From Domibacillus antri (GTDB lineage: Bacteria; Bacillota; Bacilli; Bacillales; Domibacillaceae): a stretch of DNA of 57,747 bases. Location: the NCBI RefSeq assembly GCF_001936625.1, contig NZ_MSDU01000031.1, positions 1-57,747 on the forward strand, in the 5' to 3' direction. The position numbers and the translations under genes are program-made. How positions within the stretch are numbered: the first letter of the stretch is position 1; each line of letters begins with the position of its first letter. Below are positions 16,223-24,687 of this stretch, one piece after another. The notes beneath the pieces were generated by a model that saw only the letters and a list, made by a program, of their open reading frames with translations, had not been told where the DNA came from and ran no database searches.

Positions 16223-17169
16223 TCGTCGTTTTTAAACCAGCCTTTTCGGCGGAAAAAGGCAAACATGGACAGGGCAATTCCTGCCATGATACCGAGCACG
16301 ATAAAGTAGCCGTAACGCCATGTCAGCTCGGGCATATAACTGAAATTCATTCCGTAAATGCCCGCGATAAAGGTGAGCGGCATGAAAATCGTTGTAATGA
16401 CGGTCAATGTCATCATAATGCTGTTCATTCGGTTCGAATTGACGGACAAATAACTGTCGCGCATATCTTTTGTCAATTCGCGGTTGGACTCCACAATCTC
16501 TGTCAGCATCAATAAATGATCGTAAATATCTTTAAAATACACTTTATCTTTTTTAGACATTTGTACGCGTTCTGAATTCAGCACACGATACAAAAGCTCT
16601 CTCATTGGAAAAATAATGCGGCGCAGCTTTAATAATTCTTTTCGAATGTCAAACAAATCGTCCGTTTTATAGTGGTCCGTATCTTCAGCTTCTAATTGAA
16701 TCAAGCTGTCTTCAATTTGATATACACTTGGGAAAAAATAATCGACGACTTTGTCCAAGAGATGATACAAAATCTGAACCGGGTTCAAATTCTTTCTTTT
16801 TTTCGCATCAAGCAGGCGCTCCCATACTGTATCGACTTCGACGGATGGCTTCCGATGAAATGTGACAATGTAATTTGAACACCAAAAAATATCTATTTCT
16901 TCGGGTGACAGCGATTTTTGATTGATCGCCTGAATAATCATAAAATTGTGATCGTCGTAATAATCAAGCTTCGGCCGCTGAATAAATTGCAGGCAGTCTT
17001 CAATGGCGAGCGGGTGAAAAGCAAAAAAGTCATGTAAAATATGTGTTTCTTCTTCAGTTGGTCCATTCAAGTCGACCCAATACCACTGTATTTGTTCTCC
17101 GCGCAGTTCCTCAAGCGGCACATCGCGCAAAATGGTCTGGTCAATCGTCATGGCAGCAGTTCGGATCAT
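16219..17169 (-). CDS. corA: CorA-type magnesium transporter
   Basis: 316 residues. Large N-terminal cytoplasmic domain, long helix, then two C-terminal membrane helices separated by the signature YGMNFSYMPE (GMN motif near residue 273). This defines CorA Mg2+/Co2+ channels, which work as pentamers in the cytoplasmic membrane. The cytoplasmic tail RRKGWF is basic as usual. GAAGGTGATT precedes the ATG. Resembles Bacillus YfjQ. Confidence 0.95.
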   Translation of the reverse strand: MIRTAAMTIDQTILRDVPLEELRGEQIQWYWVDLNGPTEEETHILHDFFAFHPLAIEDCLQFIQRPKLDYYDDHNFMIIQAINQKSLSPEEIDIFWCSNYIVTFHRKPSVEVDTVWERLLDAKKRKNLNPVQILYHLLDKVVDYFFPSVYQIEDSLIQLEAEDTDHYKTDDLFDIRKELLKLRRIIFPMRELLYRVLNSERVQMSKKDKVYFKDIYDHLLMLTEIVESNRELTKDMRDSYLSVNSNRMNSIMMTLTVITTIFMPLTFIAGIYGMNFSYMPELTWRYGYFIVLGIMAGIALSMFAFFRRKGWFKNDD

Positions 17170-17388
17170 GGAATCACCTTCTCTATGGTTTCAAGTCTTT
17201 TCCATTATAAACAATATAACCATTAAACGTGAATGAAAACAAAGAGGTGAAGAGAGATCTTTTTTAAAAAATAATGCTCTAACTTAGATGTTTTCCTTTG
17301 TTCATCATCGGGAAGATAAAGAAAAATTGGTACCAGAATGAAGGAATGTCTTAAACTATGTATCCTTTAATGTATGTTTGAATAATAG

Positions 17389-17428
17389 AAGCCTTGATTG
17401 ATCATAACTGGATCAACCAAGGCTTTTT
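17389..17428 (+). terminator. hairpin with T-run upstream of the mini-catalase gene (possible attenuator)
   Basis: Near-perfect 15-bp stem (AAGCCTTG-TTGATC pairing with GATCAA-CAAGGCTT) followed by TTT. No plus-strand gene precedes it; it lies 23 bases before the start of the catalase-like gene, so it may act on that gene's leader. Confidence 0.55.
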
Positions 17429-17450
17429 CACTGAAAAAGGAGGAATAAAG

Positions 17451-18362
17451 ATGGAACAGAATAAGCCGGAATTAGCAAAAAAGGCAATTGATTTGATTGA
17501 ACATATCGCAGGCACCCATCCGGGCTATCGCCGCGCTCATGCGAAAGGAATATACTGCGAGGCGGTTTTTACACCCAATGGACATGCCTCGCCGTATACA
17601 ACGGCCGCTCATTTGCAAAAGGAAAAAGTGAAAGCGATTGTCCGTTTTTCCGATAGCTCACCGAACCCGAACATGGTGGACATGTTTTCTCCTGTAAAAG
17701 GGATGTCCGTGCAGTTTCAATTGCCGGACGGGAAAGCGGCAAATCTTGTCGGTGTTACCGTACCTGTATTTATCACGAAAACGCCGGAAGCATTTGTGGA
17801 AATACTCAGTGTGATGGAAAAGAAACCGGGACCGCGTGACCTTTTAAGAATGTTTATTCAATATCCGGAAAGCAGAGCGGCTTTTCGCATTATAAAAAAT
17901 ACCCGCCCTTTTATCAGCTATTCGACAAGCCGCTATTATCCCATTCATACTTTTTATTTCGTCAATGAAGCTGGGGAAAAACAACCGGTAAAATACGAGT
18001 GGGAACCGGATGACACATGGAATTGTGCAGCAAAGAGAGAAGCGGCTGTCCATCCAGCTGATTATTTAGAGGCCGAATTAACGAGGCGTTTTTTAAAAGG
18101 GCCGATTGATTTTAACTTGACGGTTATCCTTGGAGAAGAAAGCGATCCGGTTGATGATTCGACAGCAGCATGGCCAAAAGAACGCCAAAAAATAACGATC
18201 GGACATTTGTCTATCATGAGAAAATTAGATTATATGGAAGAAAATATTGTATTCGATCCAACCGTTGTGCCGCAAGGGATTATGTGCACGGATGACCCGG
18301 TTCTGCGCTTTCGCAGTGAAGCCTATGCCGTTTCATTTGAGCGCCGTTTAAAAGGACAATAA
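17451..18362 (+). CDS. catalase-related haem peroxidase (mini-catalase, SrpA-like)
   Basis: 303 residues from the ATG at 17451 (AAAGGAGG upstream), about 60% of catalase length. Core catalase-fold motifs are visible: HPGYRRAHAKG with the distal His near residue 30, RFSDSSPNPNM..SPVKGMSVQF, and the proximal region around residue 285 (RFRSEAYAVSFERR). The C-terminal wrapping and flavodoxin regions of full catalases are absent. Probably peroxidase activity on organic peroxides or H2O2. Preceded by a terminator-like hairpin in the leader. Confidence 0.8.
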   Translation: MEQNKPELAKKAIDLIEHIAGTHPGYRRAHAKGIYCEAVFTPNGHASPYTTAAHLQKEKVKAIVRFSDSSPNPNMVDMFSPVKGMSVQFQLPDGKAANLVGVTVPVFITKTPEAFVEILSVMEKKPGPRDLLRMFIQYPESRAAFRIIKNTRPFISYSTSRYYPIHTFYFVNEAGEKQPVKYEWEPDDTWNCAAKREAAVHPADYLEAELTRRFLKGPIDFNLTVILGEESDPVDDSTAAWPKERQKITIGHLSIMRKLDYMEENIVFDPTVVPQGIMCTDDPVLRFRSEAYAVSFERRLKGQ

Positions 18363-18466
18363 ATGAAATTATGCCAGTTAATCGAAAAAAGAATAAAAAA
18401 ATGTAGTAAATTCATATATACTATAAAATAGATAAAATCGTATATTTCCCGGATGGAGGCGGAAGT

Positions 18467-19873
18467 GTGAAAAGAATTTCGATAGTTGTGCTGGCATTTG
18501 TCATGATTGTGTCCCTGTTTGGAATGAATAGACAGGTGCAGGCGGCTGGTTTCGTCGATGTGCCTGCCCGTGCATTAAATGAAGTAAATTATTTAGTAGA
18601 AGGCAAAATTGTTAATGGTTCTTCACCGACGACATTTACTCCGGATAAAGTGATTACAAAAGCAGAAGCAGCTGTTTTTATTGGACGTGCCCTCCAGCTT
18701 AATGGTACACAGCGGGCAACAGGCTTCCCGGATGTTGGTATGAGCAACTTTGCATCGGGTTACATTCAATCGGCCGTAGATAAAGGAATTGTATCAGGCG
18801 ATAAAGCGGGCAATTTTCTTCCTTATAAAGAAGTAACACGGGGGGAAATGGCCGTCATGCTGGCGAACGCGTTCGGCTATTCATATAACAACACCGTATC
18901 AGGTGCTGAAAAAGCATTGATGACACTTGGAATTGCGAGCGGTCTTTCAAATGGGACATTCGGAACGGACCTTCCTATTAAACGGGCTGATTTCGCCGTA
19001 TTTATGGCGCGGGCGATCAACCCGGCATTTCGTTTAAAAACATCGGTCAATTTTACAAAACCATTATGGTCAACGACCGGAAATCTTAACATTCGCACGG
19101 GTCCGTCAACGGAGTATTCATCGGTAGGAACGATTGCAGCCAATACACAAGTGACCGGCGCCCATTCCGTCGGCGGGTGGACGTATGTGAAGATGGGCAG
19201 CAAGACGGGCTTTATCAGCAATTATTATTTACGCAGTGCTTCTTCAGACGGTGCAGCGAAGCCACCCGCAACAGATAGCAGTGACTCAAAACTTTCCAGC
19301 CAAACAATCATTCTTGACCCCGGTCATGGCGGCAAAGATTCGGGAGCAGTAGGAAATAACTTGAGAGAAAAAGATGTCGTGCTAAAGGCGGGGCTTCAAG
19401 TGAACAATCTGTTGAAAAAAACGCCGTTTAATGTGAAAATGACACGTTCTACGGATACATTTATCGAGTTGAAAGACCGTTCTGCTTTTGCGAAAGACAA
19501 TGGCGGTGACATTTTCGTCAGCATTCATGCCAATTCTGCATCATCAGCCGCTGCAACCGGTACAGAAACATATTATTATGCAGCAGCTAATCCGCATGCG
19601 GCAGACAGCAAACTGCTCTCGTCGAAAATTCAAGCGCGTATGCTGGACGCATGGAACTTGAGAGATCGCGGCGTGAAGCCGGGGAACTTCTCGGTTCTTC
19701 GCGAAAATAACATGCCTGCAGCGCTTGTGGAGATGGGCTTCATTTCAAATGCCGGAGATGCGTCCAAAATGGCTTCAGATTACTGGATGAATATCATGTC
19801 AATTGCGATTTACAATGGGATACTCGACTACTATAAAGCGAAAGGCTATAACGTCAATTCGCTTTACAAATAA
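18467..19873 (+). CDS. N-acetylmuramoyl-L-alanine amidase with SLH and SH3 domains
   Basis: 468 residues with GTG start and GGAGG ribosome site. Signal peptide (residues 1-27, ending QVQAA), three SLH repeats (about 27-70, 85-130, 145-185) that bind pyruvylated secondary wall polymer, SH3b domain (about 200-255, NIRTGPSTEYSSVG), and a zinc amidase_3 domain (about 280-460) with ILDPGHGGKDSG, REKD, SIHANS and LVEMGFISN. It cleaves peptidoglycan stem peptides at the cell surface. Own terminator downstream. Confidence 0.95.
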   Translation: MKRISIVVLAFVMIVSLFGMNRQVQAAGFVDVPARALNEVNYLVEGKIVNGSSPTTFTPDKVITKAEAAVFIGRALQLNGTQRATGFPDVGMSNFASGYIQSAVDKGIVSGDKAGNFLPYKEVTRGEMAVMLANAFGYSYNNTVSGAEKALMTLGIASGLSNGTFGTDLPIKRADFAVFMARAINPAFRLKTSVNFTKPLWSTTGNLNIRTGPSTEYSSVGTIAANTQVTGAHSVGGWTYVKMGSKTGFISNYYLRSASSDGAAKPPATDSSDSKLSSQTIILDPGHGGKDSGAVGNNLREKDVVLKAGLQVNNLLKKTPFNVKMTRSTDTFIELKDRSAFAKDNGGDIFVSIHANSASSAAATGTETYYYAAANPHAADSKLLSSKIQARMLDAWNLRDRGVKPGNFSVLRENNMPAALVEMGFISNAGDASKMASDYWMNIMSIAIYNGILDYYKAKGYNVNSLYK

Positions 19874-19884
19874 ATCAATTGCAT

Positions 19885-19936
19885 AAAAAACGTCTCCTTG
19901 GGCAATCGAATAGACGGATGGAGACGTTTTTTTTTG
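19885..19936 (+). terminator. terminator after the SLH amidase
   Basis: AAAAAACGTCTCC hairpin with GGAGACGTTTTTT and a long T-run. Confidence 0.9.
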
Positions 19937-19965
19937 TTGTGAAAACTAATATAATTAGTTATTAT
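19937..19965 (+). promoter_or_regulatory. promoter of the MBL-tetR operon with TetR-type operator inside the spacer
   Basis: TTGTGA (19937-19942), 17-base spacer, TATTAT (19960-19965). The spacer contains a perfect palindrome AACTAAT-ATA-ATTAGTT (19944-19960), so a bound dimer would block RNA polymerase. A further half-like site ATTAGTT lies near 19975. The TetR-family protein encoded second in the operon is the likely ligand-controlled repressor. Confidence 0.7.
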
Positions 19966-19997
19966 ATTAAGTAAATTAGTTAAAGGGGCGATCAAGG

Positions 19998-20705
19998 ATG
20001 CGTATTGAAAAAATAGGTTCGATTTATCAGCTGTCTTTTATGCCGCGGTTTTTTCCTGTGAATTGTTACATTGTTGAAGAAGAAACTTCTCTGACACTTG
20101 TGGATGCGGCGCTGCCTTACAGTGTAAAAGGAATTATGAGTATGATGAAAAAACTAGAAAAACCAATTGAACATATTGTGCTGACCCATGCACATAAAGA
20201 TCACATCGGCGCGGTCGATCGGCTGAAAAGCTTTTTGCCGGATGTGCCGGTTTTAATATCTTCACGTGATGCAAGACTGCTGGACGGAAACGTGACCATT
20301 GATCCAGGTGAAGCGCAAAGTCCGATAAAAGGCGGAATACCGAAAAAGATGAAAACAAGACCGGATGTGTTATTTGAAGAAGGAGATCAGATTGGATCGC
20401 TTGTAGCAATTTTTACACCGGGTCACACACCGGGTTCGATGTCATTTCTCGACATGCGAAACAAAAGTATCATTGCGGGTGATGCGTTTCAGACGAGAGG
20501 CGGGATTGCTGTAAGCGGTACAGTAAAGGCGTTGTTTCCATTTCCGGCGCTCGCGACATGGGATAAGCAAACTGCGATTGACAGTGCGAAAAAACTGCGT
20601 ACATTCAATCCGTCTTTACTTGCGGTCGGGCATGGAAATATGCTGGAACAGCCGGCAAGCGCAATAGAGCGGGCGATCAGAGAAGCAGAAGGGGGAAGAA
20701 CGTAA
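19998..20705 (+). CDS. metallo-beta-lactamase-fold hydrolase
   Basis: 235 residues with the MBL signature THAHKDHIGAVD (HxHxDH, residues 54-60), a further metal His in FTPGHTPGS, Asp in IIAGDAF and a terminal His in AVGHG. Binuclear zinc hydrolase of unknown substrate. It shares a promoter with the following TetR regulator, overlapping by one base (TAATG). Such pairs usually deal with a xenobiotic or lactone-like ligand (inference). Confidence 0.85.
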   Translation: MRIEKIGSIYQLSFMPRFFPVNCYIVEEETSLTLVDAALPYSVKGIMSMMKKLEKPIEHIVLTHAHKDHIGAVDRLKSFLPDVPVLISSRDARLLDGNVTIDPGEAQSPIKGGIPKKMKTRPDVLFEEGDQIGSLVAIFTPGHTPGSMSFLDMRNKSIIAGDAFQTRGGIAVSGTVKALFPFPALATWDKQTAIDSAKKLRTFNPSLLAVGHGNMLEQPASAIERAIREAEGGRT

Positions 20706-21283
20706 TGTCACCGAGAGCGGGGATAGATGCATCGTCTGTTTTGCAAAAAGCAGCCGAAATGATTGACAGGGACGGATATGATGCGTTAACGATCGGTCAA
20801 CTGGCGAAAGAGCTGTCGATAAAGCCGCCATCGATTTATAATCACGTCGGTAGTTTGACAGAATTAAAACAGGCGCTTGCTTTGTATGGATCGGCCAAAT
20901 TGTATGAACAGATGATGGATGCGGCGGTCGGTCTTTCCGGCGATAAGGCCGTGTACGCGCTTGGAAATGCCTATGTTGAATTTGCGCGAAAACAGCCGGG
21001 TTTATATGAAGCAGCTTTCCGTGCGCCGGATCTTGACGCCCCTGACTTAAAAGAAACGCAGGGAAAAGTGGTGCGGCTCGTTGTGAAAGTGATGACCGTC
21101 TATAATCTCGATGAGGAAACAACACTTCATATGGTACGGGGGCTGCGCAGTATGCTGCACGGTTTTACATCGATTGAACAGTCGGGCGGCTTCGGTTTGC
21201 CGCTTCATCTCAATGAAAGTTTTCATGTGATGATGGAAACATTTCTTGCGGGACTCCATGTGAAAAGCGCCACGATGCGTTAA
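20705..21283 (+). CDS. TetR-family transcriptional regulator
   Basis: 192 residues. N-terminal helix-turn-helix: residues 8-55 with GYDALTIGQLAKELSIKPPSIYNHVGSL. The C-terminal ligand domain resembles the TetR_C (WHG) type. Translationally coupled to the MBL hydrolase. Likely represses the operon at the palindrome in the promoter spacer. Confidence 0.9.
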   Translation: MSPRAGIDASSVLQKAAEMIDRDGYDALTIGQLAKELSIKPPSIYNHVGSLTELKQALALYGSAKLYEQMMDAAVGLSGDKAVYALGNAYVEFARKQPGLYEAAFRAPDLDAPDLKETQGKVVRLVVKVMTVYNLDEETTLHMVRGLRSMLHGFTSIEQSGGFGLPLHLNESFHVMMETFLAGLHVKSATMR

Positions 21284-21403
21284 TCCGGACTTTTTTTCGA
21301 AAGGGTGATCCTTCAGTTGGATAAAAGAATCTTTTCAAAACACACGTGATTGATTATAATAAAAAATCGAACGTGTGTTTTATTTGGGCGGGGAGGGAGA
21401 TAA

Positions 21404-23539
21404 ATGCAGGCGATTGTTGCGGAAAAAGCATTGCAGGCTCAGGCATTGGCAGCGCCATTTCGTCACGTAAAGAAGCGTACGCATATAGAAATAGCGCCGT
21501 GTGAAACATTCCGAAACGGAGCCCTTCTTACGTGGTGCAGCGGACATTTATTTGAAATTGCTCCGCCGCATGAAATGAATCCTCTGCTTAAAAAGTGGCA
21601 GCTTGAGACACTGCCTATGATTCCGGAATCATTTAAATATAAAGTCATTCCATCAAAAGCGAGCCGCTTTAAAGCGGTGAAAGAAATACTCAGGAATCCG
21701 GATGTGACGGAAATTATTGCAGCGGGTGACCCGGCCCGCGAAGGCGAACTGATCGTGCAGCTCGTTGTCCGTATGTCAGGGGTGAAAAAACCGATGAAGC
21801 GGCTCTGGGTAAGCAGCCTGACACCAAAAGCCGTCGAACAGGCCTTTTCAAACTTGCTTGATATTGAACAGACAAAGCCGCTTTATCACGAAGCGATGGC
21901 GCGAAGCTATGCCGACTGGCTGATCGGCATGAATGCGAGCCGCGTTTATACCCTTCTCATTCAGTCAAAAGGGGTGGAGCGGTCAGTTTATTCAGTCGGC
22001 CGCGTGCAGACGCCAACGCTTGCGCTCGTTGTGAAACGTGAGCGGGAAATTTTACAATTTGTCTCTAAGCCGTTTTATGAAGTGATCGCCCGGTTTAATA
22101 TGGATGGAGCCACATACGAAGGAAAGTATACGATGGAAAGCGGCACACACTTTGAAAAAAAAGAGGAGGCTATGGCCATTCAAGAACAGTGCCTCGGAAA
22201 AACAGCGGTCGTTCAGAAAGTGAAAACCGAGAATAAAAGTGTTCCGCCCCCTGCGCTGCATAGCTTATCGACATTGCAGGCATTGGCGAACAAGCGGTTT
22301 AAGTTTTCGCCGAAAAAAACATTGGAACTGACGCAGTCACTCTATGAAAAATCATTTGTGACGTATCCAAGGACCGACAGCAATCATGTGACGGCTGATG
22401 AAGCGGCAGCATTTCCAGATATTTTAATGAAGTTATCAGCACTTGCACCTTATAAGACACTGGCTGCCCAAACGACGCGGAACATTATGTCGGACAAGCG
22501 ATACGTGAATGAGAAATTAGTCAGTGATCATTACGCGATCATTCCGACTGAAAAGGTGCCATCTTTGCAATCACTAAGCGGAGATGAACAGAAAATCTAT
22601 GATATAATCGCCCGCTCGCTGATTGCCGCTCACTATGATCCTGCCGTTTTTGCTCATTCGAGTATCCAGACGAACATTGAATCACATGTGTTCATGATGA
22701 ACGGGAAACAGCTCCTTTTCCAGGGCTGGCGTCCGGTGTTGTTTGAATCTGAGAAAGAGGATGTGCTGCTTCCTTCTGTGATAGAAGGGCAGCAAGGTGC
22801 GGCGGAAGATGTGAAGGTGACAAAAGGGCAGACAATGCCTCCTAAACGGTATACGGAGGGTGAATTGATCACGGCAATGAAAAATGTCGGCCAGTCTCTT
22901 GACGATAAGGAACTCGTTCAAGTATTGAAGTCTGTCTCAGGGCTTGGCGAAGAGAGTACACGTTCAAACATTATTGAACGGCTGAAACAGCTTCAATATA
23001 TGGAGGTTGAGCAGCATCGCGTGGCACCTACGCAAAAGGCATTTATTTTAATGGATGCGGTCGAGAATACGCTGCTCGCATCGCCGGAGCTGACAGGCCG
23101 ATGGGAGCAGCGTTTAAAAGAAATCGGCAAAGGTGAAGCGCCGGCAAATGTATTTATTGACCAGTCGAAAAGACTGGCGGAGAAAATGGTTCAGGATGCG
23201 ATCAATCATTCGGCTTCGTGGCAGTTTGAATCATATGCGAAGCAGAGGACCGAAGAAAAATCGCTTGGGTTCTGTCCAAAGTGCGGCGGCTCCGTTGTTG
23301 ATAAAGGGACGTTTTACGGCTGTGGATCGTACATGATAAACAAGTGCAGTTTTAGGCTAAGTAAAAAAATGCTTGGGAAGACAATCAGTGCGGCAAATGT
23401 AAAAAAGCTGCTTGAAGGCGGAAAAACAAACTTTATAAAAGGATTTAAAGGGAAGCGTTCTTTTGACGCGTACATTGTTTGGAAAGAGAAAAAAGAAGGC
23501 ACGATACAGTTTGAATTTCAAAACAAAAAATCAACGTAA
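21404..23539 (+). CDS. topB: type IA DNA topoisomerase III
   Basis: 711 residues. TOPRIM domain at the N-terminus (residues 1-135) with the acidic motif AAGDPAREGEL; SVGRVQTPTLALVVKRE near residue 190; catalytic Tyr in FVTYPRTDSNH near residue 315; C-terminal zinc-ribbon/topo repeat FCPKCGGSV with Cys. Relaxes or decatenates single-stranded regions. The N-terminus is atypical: the usual EKPS is EKAL and TDAGREGE is GDPAREGE, as in second, divergent TopB copies of Bacilli. Own promoter and terminator; no plasmid genes nearby. Confidence 0.9.
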   Translation: MQAIVAEKALQAQALAAPFRHVKKRTHIEIAPCETFRNGALLTWCSGHLFEIAPPHEMNPLLKKWQLETLPMIPESFKYKVIPSKASRFKAVKEILRNPDVTEIIAAGDPAREGELIVQLVVRMSGVKKPMKRLWVSSLTPKAVEQAFSNLLDIEQTKPLYHEAMARSYADWLIGMNASRVYTLLIQSKGVERSVYSVGRVQTPTLALVVKREREILQFVSKPFYEVIARFNMDGATYEGKYTMESGTHFEKKEEAMAIQEQCLGKTAVVQKVKTENKSVPPPALHSLSTLQALANKRFKFSPKKTLELTQSLYEKSFVTYPRTDSNHVTADEAAAFPDILMKLSALAPYKTLAAQTTRNIMSDKRYVNEKLVSDHYAIIPTEKVPSLQSLSGDEQKIYDIIARSLIAAHYDPAVFAHSSIQTNIESHVFMMNGKQLLFQGWRPVLFESEKEDVLLPSVIEGQQGAAEDVKVTKGQTMPPKRYTEGELITAMKNVGQSLDDKELVQVLKSVSGLGEESTRSNIIERLKQLQYMEVEQHRVAPTQKAFILMDAVENTLLASPELTGRWEQRLKEIGKGEAPANVFIDQSKRLAEKMVQDAINHSASWQFESYAKQRTEEKSLGFCPKCGGSVVDKGTFYGCGSYMINKCSFRLSKKMLGKTISAANVKKLLEGGKTNFIKGFKGKRSFDAYIVWKEKKEGTIQFEFQNKKST

Positions 23540-23545
23540 ATCAAG

Positions 23546-23586
23546 AAAAAGAGGCTTTTGCATGAAAATGCAAAAACCTCTTTTAA
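23546..23586 (+). terminator. terminator after topB
   Basis: AAAGAGG-TTTTGCAT hairpin with ATGCAAAA-CCTCTTTT. Confidence 0.88.
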
Positions 23587-23615
23587 AAGATGAAAACATT
23601 CGAGCGAGCGGCTAG

Positions 23616-24497
23616 TCATCTGCCAGTTCAATTGAAAATATTGATCTTCTTAGAAAAGGAGAGGCACAGCTTGCCATTTTACAAGGATTAATTGCGGTTG
23701 ATGCTTATACGGGAAAAGGAAGTTTTGAAGGTAATCAATATGAAGGTCTGCGTACAATTTCGATGTTATGGCCGAACGTGGAACATTTTGTCTTAATGGA
23801 TAAGGATATTAAAACAGGCACTATTTCAGATATTGAAGAAACCCGTTTTTCAGTAGGACCGCAAGCAAGCGGAACCGAGCAGTCCACTGTGGTCATGATG
23901 GAAGGTATTGGTTTGACAAAGAAAAACATCGGTCCTGAATATTTAGGATATGATGATACCATTTCTTCCATGAGGGACGGCCGATTGGACGGCGGCAGTT
24001 TTGTCAAAGATGTCATTCTGGCGACTAAGTTGGAGCCGGTTACATTTGAAATGATTGAAATTGAACAAGTATATGAATTGCTGGAAATGCGCTCCATCAT
24101 TGAAACAGAAGCGGCTTTCTTAGCCGCCTCCCGCCGGAGTGAAGAGGAACTGGAAAATATCCACAAAGCATTGAAGCAATTTGAAAACACTGTAACGGAC
24201 GAAAAGGTAATTGGCTATGAAGCGGATTACAATTTTCATCATCAAATTGTAAGGACCTCTGATAATCGTTTTCTTATCGGTGTGATGGAAAATTTATCAG
24301 ATTTGTATCACGGCGCTTTAGTTTACTCCTTGACCAAAAATATTGGGCTGCCTGAAAAACGGGAACAGGTGTATAAAGAGCATTTTCTGATTTACGAAGC
24401 AATTCAAAATAAAGATTCAGAAGCGGCGGCCCAATATATGAAGCAGCATATTTCAAATGCGAGACGTAAGCTTGGTGATACGAGGTTAAATCAATAG
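23616..24497 (+). pseudogene. chimeric remnant: TAXI receptor fragment fused to GntR FCD domain
   Basis: One open frame joins two unrelated gene pieces. Codons from 23616 to about 23990 match the middle of TAXI-family TRAP solute receptors (SSIENIDLLRKGEAQLAILQ, GPQASGTEQSTV, GLTKKNIGPEYLGYDD), lacking signal peptide and first 50 residues. From about 23997 (GGSFVKD onward) it is the linker and FCD ligand domain of a FadR/GntR regulator, lacking its DNA-binding domain. The join lies in a GGCGGC stretch. A stop (TAG, 23613) precedes it, and the ATG at 23763 has no ribosome site. This is the scar of a deletion between two genes. Confidence 0.8.
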
Positions 24498-24532
24498 GAA
24501 AATAATGAAAAACATTTAGTTGCAAATGGAAA

Positions 24533-24567
24533 GGGACATTGCCTGAAATGGCGGATGTCTCTTTTTT
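24533..24567 (+). terminator. terminator after the chimeric remnant
   Basis: GACAT-GCC hairpin with GGC-ATGTC followed by TCTTTTTT. Confidence 0.75.
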
Positions 24568-24598
24568 GGGGGGGGGGGGGAAAATCCCCCCCCCCCCC
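24568..24598. repeat. homopolymer hairpin G13-AAAAT-C13
   Basis: Thirteen G, AAAAT, thirteen C: a perfect 13-bp all-GC hairpin directly after the T-run of a terminator. Such tracts are rare in a moderate-GC genome. It may be real and length-variable, or partly a sequencing artefact. Confidence 0.85.
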
Positions 24599-24687
24599 AA
24601 AGATGCGTTGCGCTTTTTATAGTCAGAATAGATGCCTTTTTTGTATCGATTTTGATAAGATAAAGAAAAAAAGCTTTCGGGGGCAAA

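Noticed and set aside
24568-24598. G13/C13 tract as part of a CRISPR or tandem repeat array
   Set aside because: There is a single inverted pair; no spacers, no recurring unit and no cas genes in the window.
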